Positions 30,001 to 40,659 of a stretch of DNA of 64,000 nt are shown one piece after another (position 1 is the stretch's first letter; every line of letters begins with the position of its first letter). The notes beneath the pieces are model-generated. The model was not told the DNA's origin, did not search any database, and saw nothing but the letters and a program-made list of their open reading frames with translations. The DNA is taken from the NCBI GenBank assembly GCA_040954595.2, contig CM082595.2, forward strand, positions 1,488,001 to 1,552,000, written 5' to 3'. The translations under genes were made by a program, and so were the position numbers. The DNA comes from Balanoglossus misakiensis. Lineage: Eukaryota; Hemichordata.

Positions 30001-31655
30001 TCCCATTTATACTCAGGCAATTTCATCATGTTGACATAAAATTTTGAAGACTTTTTAATATTGTTGAGTCATCTCCAGGATTTCCTCTTCAATTTAATAC
30101 GTAGGCAATCATTACTGTAAATCAAGTACAATTTACGCAGGTATCTGTTTAAAAATTGGGGTGATTTTATATGGCAGTTCTATGCCAATACTCGGGAATT
30201 TACAGATTGTCAGTGTGATATGTGGCCAGCAAACTAATTGAAACGGTGTTTTACTGCTTCACACGATACCGTAAGTCGTGAGCTTAGTTCACTAATAACT
30301 CACTGCAACGCTATGACTTCAATCGCATCTGTTTATTGATTTGAAATAAATAAAGTCTTGATAAGTATCGCCCTCCTGTTAGAAATGAAAATTTTCACAG
30401 ATCTCACTGATCCTTCAAACAAGCTTGCATTAACTCACACTGCTGTAGGACAAGAGATCATGTTTCCATCACAGATCAATATCAATACTCACTCAGTGTA
30501 TTCAGCAAAGCCGTTAGTTATCATTTCCCTACACAGCACACATTTACATATAAATACCCTTGATAAAACATTTATCTCAACTTCCTGTGAAGTGCTTCTT
30601 TAAATTATTAGATTTTGGATTATTTGAATTCATCTCACAGTTAACACCATGATTAATAATGATACATGTTTGCTGGGACACATCCTGACTGATGTTCCAT
30701 TTATCATTACCAATTATTAATGATTGTGTAGGAACATTTTATAAGCTTACTCAAGTTTTTTAAATTTCTTTTCCATAATAAAATACATCTGATTTATATG
30801 CCAAATCCCCTGGTAAATATTTTATTCTCTGACTTCAACACAGATCTCTAAGCCGGTATATCATGACAGATATCTGTGTTGTTTTATGATGTAAACTGGT
30901 AAATGTTACTGTGGTTCTTCAGTAATACCTCATTCCCTACGGTCATAACAAGGCAATCTGGCATGGAAACAATGTCATGTTACTCTATATCCCCAGTCTT
31001 ACATGACATGTACATGTAAGACTTAGGTGTACATTTTGGGGTCGTGTTTCACCCACTGCTTTGCTTCTTGGAATTCTATTTTTGACAGGGAGCAGACTTA
31101 CTTTTCACATGGAGGGATCTCTCGAAAATAAAAAGGTTGGAATTTTCCAGCTCTGTTAGAATACAACATATATGTAGTCTTGAATCTAGCCAGTGTTTTA
31201 ACCCTTTCACCGCCATGGTTCAGTCCAAACCCATCGTTATCTATGGTAAGGTTGGACCTCTAAAGAGGGAACTGGGGGTGAAAGGGTTATGTTCTGCAAA
31301 GTTGAAATGCGAGAAAACACTAGCTAGATTCCTGACTCCATGCACACAATGGAATTGCTTTGAGTATACTACTTAGACAATCTCTGACTCTGTTCGGGGA
31401 AACAGACGTATGCTGTTGCCCCCATGGCCAGTCAATATTATACTGTTGAGACTTACCTCCAGGTCGATATTTCATCTTGTCATCACTGATGTATAAAACA
31501 ATTTCACCCTGCTTATTCATGATAGTCGTCCCCTTGCGTATTTTCTTCCCACAATGAGAACTGAGAGCTTCTATTTCATCAAATTCCTCGCCTTCCATGA
31601 TGCTTTTCCTTCTCCGTTTTGTCGGCCAATCTTCGGAATCTTTCTTTTCCGTCAT
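8986..31655 (-). CDS. RERE: Arginine-glutamic acid dipeptide repeats protein (Atrophin family), 5' half
   Basis: Nuclear transcriptional co-repressor that recruits HDAC1/2 through ELM2-SANT and reads chromatin through BAH. Nine minus-strand coding exons in transcript order: 31655-31457, 24103-24033, 18577-18472, 17478-17382, 16686-16579, 11789-11613, 10805-10706, 10567-10469 and 9066-8986. All phases join without frame breaks, giving about 346 residues: a charged N-terminus with KRRRKS (possible nuclear signal), BAH from about residue 50 to 195, ELM2 from about 200, then SANT. The ATG follows a 107-bp 5'UTR stretch in the same exon, whose acceptor lies at 31,763. BAH is compact: the insertion seen between VHNS and SKRD in the human protein is absent unless an exon was missed in the 24.0-18.6 kb intron. 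The 3' half (zinc finger, Atrophin-1 domain) is outside the window. Family assignment is very secure. Confidence 0.93.
10469..10567 (-). CDS. RERE: RERE exon 8: ELM2-SANT linker
   Basis: A 99-bp phase 0-0 exon with acceptor TTCATCAG and donor GTAAG. Its 33 residues include [12 protein letters not shown] and WTDEEN, corresponding to the C-terminal ELM2 helices and the start of SANT in RERE (human has YDAGKALQRLVK and WTEDEV). Confidence 0.93.
10591..10655. repeat. TGTAT microsatellite
   Basis: An imperfect pentanucleotide array of TGTAT/TGCAT units lying in the RERE intron just upstream (in transcript sense) of exon 8. A simple repeat with no coding potential. Confidence 0.8.
10706..10805 (-). 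CDS. RERE: RERE exon 7: ELM2 domain
   Basis: A 100-bp exon with acceptor CTCTAG and donor GTATG. Its first base completes the AGG codon split from exon 6. It encodes [12 protein letters not shown] and [11 protein letters not shown], the most conserved ELM2 block of RERE and Atrophin proteins, differing from the human protein at only a few positions. Confidence 0.95.
11613..11789 (-). CDS. RERE: RERE exon 6: ELM2 domain start
   Basis: A 177-bp exon encoding [18 protein letters not shown] and then [14 protein letters not shown], the classic start of ELM2 (GEIRVGPSHQA in human RERE). A non-conserved acidic linker separates the two blocks. Acceptor is TTTACAG and donor GTGAG. The exon starts and ends inside split codons that match its neighbours. 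Confidence 0.95.
13081..13264. mobile_element. Foldback element with central hairpin
   Basis: The left end reads AACCCTTTCAACGCTACATT. The right end, read on the other strand, begins AGCCCTCTCAACAGCATTTT, giving imperfect inverted ends of about 22 bp. Near the centre (13,174-13,208) is a 35-bp perfect palindrome, AAAAAAATTCTGATCAA on one side of a single G. The CCCTTT-type ends and flanking TAA resemble the TTAA element family elsewhere in the window, but the interior is unrelated. Probably a non-autonomous DNA transposon. Confidence 0.5.
13745..13945. repeat. Degenerate minisatellite (ATTATGGCTACCAAG-like units)
   Basis: Repeated, diverged units of about 20-38 bp such as TATGGCTAGCAAGCTCTCCA, ATTATGGCAATCAAGCTTTT and ATTATGGCTACCAAGTGGTC follow head to tail. 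The 90-codon open frame that begins in it at 13,909 is most likely a by-product. Confidence 0.6.
14866..15114. repeat. Four-unit tandem repeat, ~60 bp unit
   Basis: Four consecutive units of about 68, 58, 61 and 60 bp. Each begins TGTAGTGTT and runs through ATAATTACATACT and ACATTATCAAAATGTTACA to ATTTA. Similarity between neighbours looks like roughly 75-85 percent by eye. AT-rich and without coding potential. Confidence 0.8.
16466..16490. repeat. Perfect 12-bp inverted repeat
   Basis: AAATTGGACTTG and CAAGTCCAATTT flank a single central C, giving a perfect 25-bp palindrome about 90 bp from RERE exon 5 on its downstream transcript side. Its role, if any, is unknown. Confidence 0.8.
16579..16686 (-). 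CDS. RERE: RERE exon 5: BAH domain C-terminal part
   Basis: A 108-bp exon, acceptor TTCCAG and donor GTAAGG. It encodes [11 protein letters not shown] and [13 protein letters not shown], matching the end of the RERE BAH domain ([14 protein letters not shown] in human). Both ends are split codons in phase with exons 4 and 6. Confidence 0.94.
17382..17478 (-). CDS. RERE: RERE exon 4: BAH domain
   Basis: A 97-bp exon, acceptor TTCCACAG and donor GTAGG. It encodes [22 protein letters not shown] and SYPISALR. The RELFISD block is characteristic of RERE-type BAH domains, where it lies between QDRH and the GKC motif. Confidence 0.92.
18472..18577 (-). CDS. RERE: RERE exon 3: BAH domain
   Basis: A 106-bp exon, acceptor TTCACAG and donor GTGAG. 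It encodes [20 protein letters not shown] and [13 protein letters not shown], directly comparable to the human SKRD to QDRHNEN block. It enters in phase 0 from exon 2, so the segment inserted here in the human protein is not needed for an open frame. Confidence 0.94.
18578..24032. other. RERE intron, 5.5 kb
   Basis: Intron between RERE exons 2 and 3. No exon or known RNA was recognised. It contains a candidate TTAA-type element at 19,998-20,228 and possibly a related degenerate sequence near 21.9-22.08 kb that ends in AAAGGGTTAA. Confidence 0.55.
19998..20228. mobile_element. Candidate TTAA-type MITE, second family
   Basis: The left end is TTAACCCTGCCATAAA. The right end on the opposite strand reads TCAACCCTGGCAGAAA, giving inverted ends of about 13 bp beside a TTAA/TCAA flank. 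The length is about 231 bp and there is no coding capacity. A sequence near 21,907-22,080 shares short words (TTGTCG, GATTCCTC) and ends AAAGGGTTAA, so it may be a decayed relative. Confidence 0.3.
24033..24103 (-). CDS. RERE: RERE exon 2: BAH domain start
   Basis: A 71-bp exon, acceptor CTTTACAG and donor GTAAG. It encodes [20 protein letters not shown], matching the human VYIESRRPNTPYFICSIQD segment at the start of BAH. The first two bases complete the GAT codon begun by exon 1. Confidence 0.95.
26650..26790. repeat. Degenerate GGGCAATAGCAAG repeat
   Basis: Six or so diverged copies of a GGGCAA(T/C)AGCA(A/C)-like word in succession (AGGGCAACAGCACAAGG, AGGGCAAGATTATGG, AGGGCAATAGCAAGG, AGGGCAATAGTAGGG, GGTCAATAGCAAG). 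Related words appear again near 26,965 and 28,578. Non-coding, inside an RERE intron. Confidence 0.5.
31198..31289 (+). mobile_element. TTAA-flanked MITE, copy 2
   Basis: TTAACCCTTTCACC at the left and GGTGAAAGGGTTA at the right. The interior contains CCATGGTTCAGTCCAAACCC and GGTTGGACCTCTAAAGAGGG. By eye it differs from the 56.6-kb copy at only about five positions, suggesting relatively recent spread. It lies in the RERE intron about 170 bp from coding exon 1. Confidence 0.75.
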
Positions 31656-31762
31656 CCTCCTGGAGTTTCAAATGATGAGGGAATCTGAATACAGCTCGGA
31701 TTCCCCCTACAAGAATGTGTAGGGAGATCACTGACAAGTTTTCCTCTACTCAATATTTAGAC
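31457..31762 (-). CDS. RERE: RERE first coding exon with 5'UTR
   Basis: The acceptor is TTTATTTATTTATTGCAG just above 31,762, where an AAAT microsatellite supplies the pyrimidine tract on the minus strand. The exon holds 107 bp of 5'UTR, then an ATG at 31,655 (GAGGATGA context) and 66 codons plus one base. The protein starts [18 protein letters not shown] and ends KYRPGD once joined to exon 2, with DGEI/QGEI and YRPGD matching human RERE. Donor is GTAAGT. Confidence 0.88.
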
Positions 31763-31766
31763 CTGC

Positions 31767-31788
31767 AATAAATAAATAAATAAATAAA
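31767..31788. repeat. AAAT microsatellite in splice acceptor tract
   Basis: Five AAAT/AATA units. On the minus strand this becomes the TTTA-repeat tract immediately before the acceptor of the first RERE coding exon, so length variation here could affect splicing. Confidence 0.8.
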
Positions 31789-32172
31789 CCATTCATTAAA
31801 CCTCTATAATCATATTACACATTCTTGAAGATATATTTTTGGTCAGTACCAGAAATGTCAATGCTACAGAGTGTCTAGCACAACTATATGCATGAACAGC
31901 AATACCGGTGCGATTTTGAATAACTGCAGGTCATATAACACTTTTAATCCTACATATACTGTAATTTGACAGTTAGATTTTAACCTCTGACTGAACAATA
32001 TTTGATCACTTATCTGTCTCATTGAAATTCAACACCTTAACTCATATTTTTCAAGTCTTTATGCTGGCTGCAGTAACTATAAGATCAATTGACACTAGAT
32101 ACGTTCCTCTCCTCAAGAAATTCAACAGCTCGAATTTAATTTTTTTTTTACTGAATGAGTGACTAAGTCCCT

Positions 32173-32262
32173 TTAACCCTTTCACCCCCAGTTCCCTCTT
32201 TAGAGGTCCAGGTTTACCATAGAAAACAATGAGTCTGGACTGAACGATAGTGGTGCAAGGGT
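32173..32262 (-). mobile_element. TTAA-flanked MITE, copy 3
   Basis: The left end is TTAACCCTTTCACCCC. The interior has GTTCCCTCTTTAGAGGTCCA and TCTGGACTGAACGATAG. The right end is decayed (GGTGCAAGGGTGA). Same orientation as copy 1. Confidence 0.65.
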
Positions 32263-35200
32263 GAAACAGATTCTTACTTTACGCTAACAGCGACAGCTTT
32301 CCTGCCACCTCCACTTTCTGACAACGAGAATCATCTCAGAATACCCACAGCGTTTGTCTCACTCTCCACAGAGAACAGCGTTGTATGTTACGGTAGAAAG
32401 GCAACAAAAACGCACACTGTCAAATTACTCAAAGCAAACAAAGCGTAAAGACACAAGCCAGACCCCATGCACAACACAAAGGAAGTAGACAATACACCGG
32501 TTTGGTTGAATGTCAGTTACAGCATTGTGATTCCGATAGCGACACAAAGCATACAAGAATAATACACCTTCTTTACACTAATTTATTGATATCCCCTCTG
32601 CTGTCCACTAAATTTCTATTAATGGAAACCTATAACACTTACCCTCACTGAACAGTCCAAAGCGAAATTATATCAACCAAGTCACGATTGTTACTAGCCT
32701 GTGACAACTGGATTTACCACTGAACGCTTGCAGTATTTGGGTGTGAATTCACAGCAGACTCGGGTTAAACTACAGACCACTGTTCCTATTATGCATGGGT
32801 CGTGATCAACTCATACTCAAAGGCCGGCAGATTATAAAGCTAAACAAAGCGAGTTACCAGGCCCGGTTCAAGTATCTACCATCACAATTACGCGCACACA
32901 CTAACACCGCTGGCAAGCATTGATCTCTCTTGTACGCTGCAAACGAAACAGTTTTTATAATAATGGCATCATACCGAATGTTGTTGAGTAGATTAGACGC
33001 TGCCAAGTAATTACGTCCGTGAATGAACAGCAATTGCTCATGAGATAAACGCGATCCAGCGCTTGTCGTTGTACGATAACTAAATATACCGTTTCAGAGC
33101 ATATTTACGCTGAGCGTGCCTGGCAGACAACAATGAGATGTTTCATTCCTCCAAGCCCTCAATAAATATTCCAACATTATATGCTCACTCCATCATTCAA
33201 TTTAAATTGCACTAGTAGTACACGCTCTGAGAGTCATCAAACCACATGTCTTGACCTAGAATCATTTGAAAACTGCCAGTTTCCCTTTACTCACTTTCTG
33301 ATTGAACACACACTCCTTGCCATGTCACAAACTCACATGAATATAAACACAATGGAATTAATGAGTCACCATTTTCACATAAGAAATACAAGTTACCTTT
33401 AAACTGCTTTCATTTGAACCGCTGACTGACACAAAGAAATTCACAAACCCTGACCACCCCTGCAATCAAATGAGGTCATCCTCATTAATGATATGTTTCA
33501 TATCTTAATCAATAATTAAATTGATATCATATTAGTAGTAATAGTGCTGGGTATAATAGCTATAAAATTTATCAGAAAATAAATCTACAGTAATCTGCTG
33601 AGTTTAAATGTTTTCTTGACGAAGTCTGCGGATAGTGACATTTTTTTTCCACTCATACATAAGAATATACATCATTCCAGTTCTAAGTTTAACTAAACAC
33701 CTGTATTATACAGCGGGTAGTTTATATAAAAATACAAACCCTCAATAAATAGCAGACCTGTCTGTCTATGACTGCAGTGATGAACAGTTCAGGCAATATC
33801 TCAGAGGTACAAAGCATGTATTAAAGGAGAACGATGTGGACATTTATCAAAGACGATAACACAGTCCGTATCTGATCATCAATGTATCAAAGTTGACATA
33901 GATCAGAAGTGGCAATGTAGTGTAGCCTGCTATGACAAATCATGATGCAATTTATATGCTTGTAAACTGTGCTATTTCTGTTCTGAGCAAAGCATTAGGT
34001 ATATTCATATGCAGATCCAGTATTAAAGGTGTATATTAAAATCATCAGGGGATTATCATTGAAAAATTACAAAGCACAAATTGGTGCATCCAAGTATTCA
34101 ATGTTCTCCACACAGCAATTACAGGAGGGTGGCTGAAACTCTTTAATCTGGACAAAACAATAGATCTTCATTAATGTAATAATTGCTTATTATTATGCAA
34201 ATTAGTCTCCCTGTTATGATAAATTCCTAGGAGAGCATGCATTTATTAGTAACAATTAATGACTTACACGTCTTGCTGGAAGTTGATTTGAATTAAAAAT
34301 GCCAGTTTTGATGATGAATTGTCAATGAGAATCAATATTAGATGGCAAAACCGATTACATCTCAATTTATACCTCCATCACCACAGCATATTATAAACAC
34401 ATGTTCTCAATGACATTAATTTATCAAACATTTTTTATATTTATCTCAATATGGCGCCAACTGAAAATTCCAATATTGATGAAATCAGCTGATATCAGTT
34501 ATTTGCTTGTCTGTTTGTTTATTTAATTCCTTCTCCAAACAAGATAATTTTATCAATTCCTTGAATGGATTTCACATAGGGACAGATATTGAAGTCAGAA
34601 GAAAATAATGCTTTTAACGCCCAAGGACTTAAAAACCATCAAAAAAAGGATTATACTCGGCAGATGTACATACCTAGCAGGGAACTGTAAACCACTTAAA
34701 AAGCATAATATATGAACTGTGAAATTTTATACTTGGGTCTTATTGAGGAAATGAAACTTAACATCCTGTTATATTACATTATCCAATGTTTATTGGAAAG
34801 CAAACACATTTTGTCAAAGTTGGCTGCCAATAATGAATATGTAAAACAGATGATAATGCTAAAAAAGAATAAAACTACCTTTAATGTTTCAGTACATGTG
34901 GATTAACAAAATGACATGAATCTAGATCAATATTTAGATGCCTTGTAAACACATCTGTTACACTAATGTCTGGCTTTATCATTTCTGAAATGATATACTA
35001 TATAAATAAATGCAGCTATAGAGTCTGATTTTTATTCTGACTAGTGCAAATGAAAACATGTGTCAGACTATGGGAATGAGAGTTAACAGCTGTGTGATTA
35101 AGGAGTGAATCAACACTGACCATGCTTACTCATTACACAGTCAAGTAATCCCAGGCGTAACACCACACAGGAATGCTGAACAGTGGCCACCAGAGTTGAT

Positions 35201-37927
35201 ACAAAATCCCAATCAAATGCCATTGAAGCATGGCTGCTTTCTTTAATAGAAAACAGCAATTCTTTCATCGCTGTCTTGTGATCAGTCAATACACATCTAT
35301 GAGTCTGCTGCCTATACTAGTCAGTACACTACCTTTCTTTCGCATGATGATAAACACACCAAACAAGTTCATACAACTCTTACAATTAACTCCCTAATAG
35401 TTTCAACGTGTCTCTTAAAATGCCATTGACCTCAAAACACAAGTTGTAAAAGGAGCCATAAACTTAAAAGGCTGATTTTAAGCAGACCATGTACCATTAA
35501 CATGACTCAGCAATGATCAATCGAAAATTGTCATTGGTTCAGATATATGACCAGACAAGACCTGCCATACCCAAGTTACTGTTTCTATTATCGAGTTTCA
35601 TATTCCAATGCCAAGAGGTGATATAACAGAACCTATCCATACAGATTCAGATACATACATGTACCATATGCCACTTATTTGACACCCAAAGCTTCCAGAA
35701 TTACAATACCCATACATGCTTTACAGCAGAAATAACTCACACATTCTTGAAATGTTGTCTATAACATTATTATACTATCACGTTTCATGCCACTGAGGGC
35801 GCATTCACTCAATTTGACAGCATGTCTCGTTACACAAAAATTAATTGGACATATCAGTACAATTGAAAATGATATATATGATTAAACTTGAAAGGTTCGC
35901 TATTCTGAATTATTAACAAGTGACACTAATGTGAAAAATGTAAAACATGTACAGAAAACAGACACACATCCCCATCCTCTAAGAAATTTGATTTTCACCA
36001 AAATACACGTATGACTATAATAAAACACAATACTATTTTCCTTTTTCTTTGTTTAAATTATCCCTAACAAGGATTTAGTCTACCAATGCATGAAAAGTAT
36101 ACAATAAGCAAGGCCATATGTCTGGATTTGAACTCAAACAGCGTATGGCTGTTGACATGCCTTCAATACGGGCAATAAATTATCTTCTTAAAATCAAACA
36201 TCAATTTGGTGTATGTTTGCCAGTGAATGAGATTATTTGTTCATACATATTAAATCAACATTAGCTTAACTTTTGCCTATTTTCAGTATTTTTGTTCAGT
36301 ATATGTGCAACAATCTGTCTATCAACACATCATGTTTATATCTACAACTGATATTTTTCTTGGTTTCACCATTCACATGTAGTGAGTGATACAGATAATT
36401 ACAGGGTGTGTGTCTGTGACTGACTAGTCACCTCTACTGAAAAAAATCATCCTGGTAATCTTATCACCCTGATCTCAGTGCTTATCTCTCAGACTTCATA
36501 TCAACAGACTGGGAACTGAAATAACACATTTACAGATTACCACCAATGTTTTATTAGCTAAGTATATTTATTCTAATATCAAACACAATAATGCAATTAT
36601 CTTGACAAAAGCACTAATAAATCGCAGCCAATGAACTACACCCAACTTAAAATATTAAATCTCATTCTTGATTCATGTTGTAATTAGCATTTAAAATTTA
36701 TGGTGTTTGAAGTAGTTAACTAAATAGAGTTGGTTAAGTAGCCAGGGACCAGAGTATTTAGATTTCCCGAGACAGATGTCTTTATTAAAGTGAGCTCTAT
36801 ACAATCAGGATACTAAATAACCTATTCCCATGCATATAAAAACAAGAATTACAATACAAAGAAATTTCTGCTTTTTTTCTGATGAAATAATATAACTTAA
36901 ATTTGACTAGCAGCAATGAGACAGGAAGAAAAATGATCAGTGAAAGATTGTACAAAGATTGTCTGTAGTAAATGTACGCCTATGATGCTATACTCAGCCA
37001 TCACGAGATATTTTCCATCTTATTATTTTCACCTTCCCCCCTCTAGCACTCATGAACATTATCAATCACATTAAACGTCAGATGGTAACACACTAATGCA
37101 TCCTTCTTGTCGAGATACATTGGTGATCCTACCCAATGTTTAGACTCACTGCTTATCTTAGAATTGCACTGTCAATGCACAGCAGCTAAGCTACCAAACC
37201 AATAAACTAAACTGAGGCTTTTTTCACGTTATTAGATTTTCACTCTCGTCGACAATTCATGGTTGGTGGAACTCAACGTCTAATTTGCAAAGTGAGTGAA
37301 TATCAGATGGACCACTTAACAGATGCATGGCGAGTTCTCATCACTAAATTATTATACGCTAGGATGCAATGACAAACTTGGCAGCTTTGAATTTCAAAAT
37401 CAGTTTGTCAGAGCGTCACATGGTGACCCTATCGGAGCAGGATCAAAAGGTCAAGTTTTGATTTCCTTAACCACTAAACACACCCCTGGTATTTTACAGT
37501 GCATTAAGAGACATTCACATATTATAAAATCTTGCCAATCACCATGTGGCCCGTGGTTTGTATTTATCTGTTACAAATTATACGTGAATTGCACAAGTGA
37601 AAATATGTGCGTCTGTTCAGTTGGCAATATGTTTATACTGCAATGTTAAACTGCCCTGTAATCTCATGATGTCATGTAATTACCACGTCAACTGTACAAA
37701 TAGCTGAGTAAATCTTGGTATGGTGATAAAAGCATTTTAGTTTACATTTTATCATCACTACCATTTTTACTCAATATAACACAGTGACTGTACACGTATA
37801 ATATGGTAGTATAAAAGAACAAAGTTGCTCATTTTTGACATTATTTTAGCCATTTACTTTATTGTTCTGCTCACTGAAACATGGCCCCTCACCAGCTATT
37901 ACAACTCGACTTACAGCATCGGTATGG

Positions 37928-38000
37928 GCTAAGCTATCTCTGCCTGGCAGGACTGTGTGTCTTACAGCGACCTTCCTGCCAAGCAGAGCAAATGCTTAGC
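37928..38000. ncRNA. Candidate pre-miRNA-like hairpin
   Basis: A 73-base inverted repeat with arms GCTAAGC, three bases, CTCTGCCTGGCAGGA and TCCTGCCAAGCAGAG, five bases, GCTTAGC. It gives 7 + 6 + 8 base pairs with one mismatch and one small internal loop. The roughly 21-base terminal loop can pair further (CTGT with ACAG). Size and shape resemble an animal microRNA precursor, and the locus is intronic if RERE starts near 40-42 kb. I do not recognise a known mature microRNA. It is not a tRNA cloverleaf. A small inverted-repeat transposon is the alternative. Confidence 0.35.
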
Positions 38001-39999
38001 ATGTGAATGCCACGACACAATTTTGTACACTGACCTATGTTCATATATATTGGCCATTGATCTGTGACAATTGGTGATTGACCATGCTTCAGTGAGAAGA
38101 CCCAAAGCAATAGACATAAATTTTATTGAGTTGAACAGAGAGTAAACACCTCCAGTTAATAACCTTGTACACCAGAATACATACACACTCTTATCTCCTT
38201 ATAGTTACTGCAGGTCAATCCATTTGAAGGCTTGAAAAATAACTGGAAAACTGCGTATATCATCAGTTTACAAATTCTTTTTAGTTGGGACTCAAATATT
38301 TACTATCACAATATATTATTTAATATATGCATTTGTAATACTTCCTTTTTTTATTTTACTCATGTATATTTCATTCTAATCTCAATCTGTCAAGTAAGTG
38401 CAACAAAAACGAAATGAACATTTTTCAAAGAAATACTTGACCAAGTGATAAGCAAATTATCTCTTGATAGACAATTTAAGTTCACGTAAAGTCTTTAAAA
38501 TCATTATACCTGGTTGAACACTTCCCGTTAACAGTCATTATTTACACTTAGATGTGTTTGATGGAAGGAACAGCCGCCTGTCACGTTTGAAATTACTACA
38601 GCAAAGAATAGAGCTGAAATTATAAGTAAGGTTGACACACAATACAGGCAGACACATGTTCAGTAAAGCAAGCATAAAATTAACCAGACGCAGTGCCACT
38701 ATTATATTCACAATCAGTCTTTAATACAGATTTGCAAAGCCATACAGAGATTAGTGGATGCTAATACAACTGAACAAAAACATTGCTTCAGCGAGACGAT
38801 CGCCACTCACTCAGTCTATTGAAATGATATCTTGGAGCAGGTATTTGGATAATTGACTAAAAGAGTAGAACAGTCAGATTTGATATGTTTCTCTCCAGAC
38901 TAACTACTGCTTCAGTTCCCATATGAATATACACTGCTAGCAGGAATTTCACCCCATATTTAACCCCAAGTCAACAACTATACACCCCAGCTCAAGACCA
39001 TCTGTGATGTTTGACATCAGTTTCAACTGAATTGTATTCATTTAATTTTAAGTATAAATACACTACTTTCAATATTTTTCTCATTGCATGAATTATTAAG
39101 GTTAAGAAGATTACCGCTCAACCAGTGAATGCGGCAGTTATAAATCTAATTCATGTGTCGGTAGTGTTTGTAATACATCGCATGTATATTGCCTTGACTT
39201 TACTCTATACGATTAGACCTCTGTTATGAGCAATGGGCAGGGTGGTTATGTTAAAGCGGCCCTGATAGCGACTTACGCTAGCTACCTATCAGTATACAGT
39301 CAGTGACAATTACTACTTTTGTGGGGGACATAAAAGACGACAGATCGCCAACAATACATCAGGTTACAGAGACTCACTCATGCGGAAATGTGTAATGTCT
39401 AAGGCACACCGACTGTGGACTATTCAAACACCTCCCGCATACACACCACGTCTCAGCACACTACCAACAAACTAAAGTTTGGGGGGGGGGGTAGTCGCCT
39501 GTTAAGCGTCCGCGCCTAGGCAACAAAGGAAATTCGGCCGGACTGTCTTATCCGGTGCATTCTTGCGGTATCTCATGACAAAACCCGGGCATTAATATTT
39601 AGGAGAGTTTTAACGGACCTATGAACGGCGTGATCGTTCACACTGTACACGGCAAGTGAATGAAACACCATTCTAACAAAGAAATATTGTACAACTTCTC
39701 TTTTTCGGTTCTGCTAACAACCGATCAAGGGTAGGGTACAGACTCCACGGGCATGATCATGAAACACAGTCTTTGGTCACAGTAAATTCTGGGTCTCACG
39801 ATACACATATGTGTTTTATCCCACTCTAAAGAGCACATAAACTAAATACACTTCTCAAAACAAACCTTTGATAAACACAAAACCGGCTGGCTCAGTGTAG
39901 TCTCGAACGAAAAGTTCATCGAAAACGTTGCAAAATCCTGCAACTGATCACATTTTACTCAAAATTCTGGACGAGATAATGTGTATGTGATTCACTCAC
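38001..39999. other. Non-coding, no gene seen
   Basis: AT-rich DNA with no convincing exon. An 11-base G run occurs at 39,481-39,491, followed by a more CpG-containing stretch leading into the candidate promoter near 40 kb. Confidence 0.5.
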
Positions 40000-40300
40000 C
40001 TCTGAAGAAGGAATGTTTCTTCGAAGATCGGTGCAGACTTGATAATCGGGGTCAAAATCTCATAGCCAACACTGCAACGTGCGAAGAGTATATTGTCAAC
40101 ATTACCGATACATACATTTGTGAACGAAATCCTATTACAGACTACATTTTTTGTAACGAACTATTTCATTGGCTACGAGATCCACTAACCAATCAGATAA
40201 CCGCTTATGTGATTGATGGGAAATCTACACGCTGTGTTATCGTCCGCTGTTCTTCCCAACGCTGTTGGTTCGTACACTCGTAACTCCAACACCGGCCCGG
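40000..40300 (-). promoter_or_regulatory. Candidate RERE promoter / 5'UTR exon
   Basis: A strong minus-strand donor, AGAG followed by GTGAGT, sits at 40,000, and two CCAAT-type boxes lie upstream near 40,165 and 40,190 (one in each orientation) within locally CpG-richer DNA. This would make a short untranslated first exon splicing to the acceptor at 31,762. Two other good minus-strand donors (40,660 and 42,051) are competitors or alternative first exons. Inferred from signals only. Confidence 0.3.
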
Positions 40301-40659
40301 TTTTTTTCGGAAATTAATTACGCGCTTTTCAATTTACGTGAAAGCATTGTCTTATTGATAACAGCGGAATTTCATGCATAAAAATATCAGCTAGAGTTAA
40401 TTCATGAGGATTTATAGTACGAGGAAGCCATGTATACTATGAGGGGGGAGTGATATTACATTGCACTGTTGAATAAAGGAAGCCGTATAGTAAAGCGATT
40501 GTTACACTAAAATGCTTGGAAATTGAGACGGCTTTATACACGGTTCCAACTGTGTCTCTCTGCCCCATGCCGGGCTATGCTCTGCTATGGTCTCGGAAAC
40601 GTTTCTTTAACAGCATTTCCAGTTTGATAGGAGGAGAATGACAAGACAGTTTCACTTAC

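Larger units (their letters stand above)
24104..31456. other. RERE intron 1 of the coding region, 7.4 kb
   Basis: No exon recognised. The stretches 24,180-24,320 and 24,880-25,000 are rich in TAATTA/CAATTA words, and the second includes TGATTGACAG (a PBX/MEIS-type word), so either could be an enhancer. A degenerate GGGCAATAGCAAG repeat lies at about 26,650-26,790. A MITE is at 31,198-31,289. Confidence 0.55.
31763..37927. other. Non-coding, probable RERE 5'UTR intron
   Basis: No exon, tRNA or rRNA recognised. A MITE is at 32,173-32,262. The segment 34,160-34,480 is rich in ATTA words and includes ATGCAAAT, an octamer/POU-type word. The single-frame reading at 33,181-33,402 and others nearby have no family resemblance. 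Confidence 0.5.

Noticed and set aside
37323-37649. 108-codon plus-strand open frame
   Set aside because: The longest open frame in the RERE 5' region, but its composition looks random and no family or splice signals support it.
37928-38000. tRNA gene interpretation of the 73-base hairpin
   Set aside because: Length is tRNA-like, but it is one long stem without D, anticodon or T arms, and no GTTC-type T-loop or A/B box is visible.
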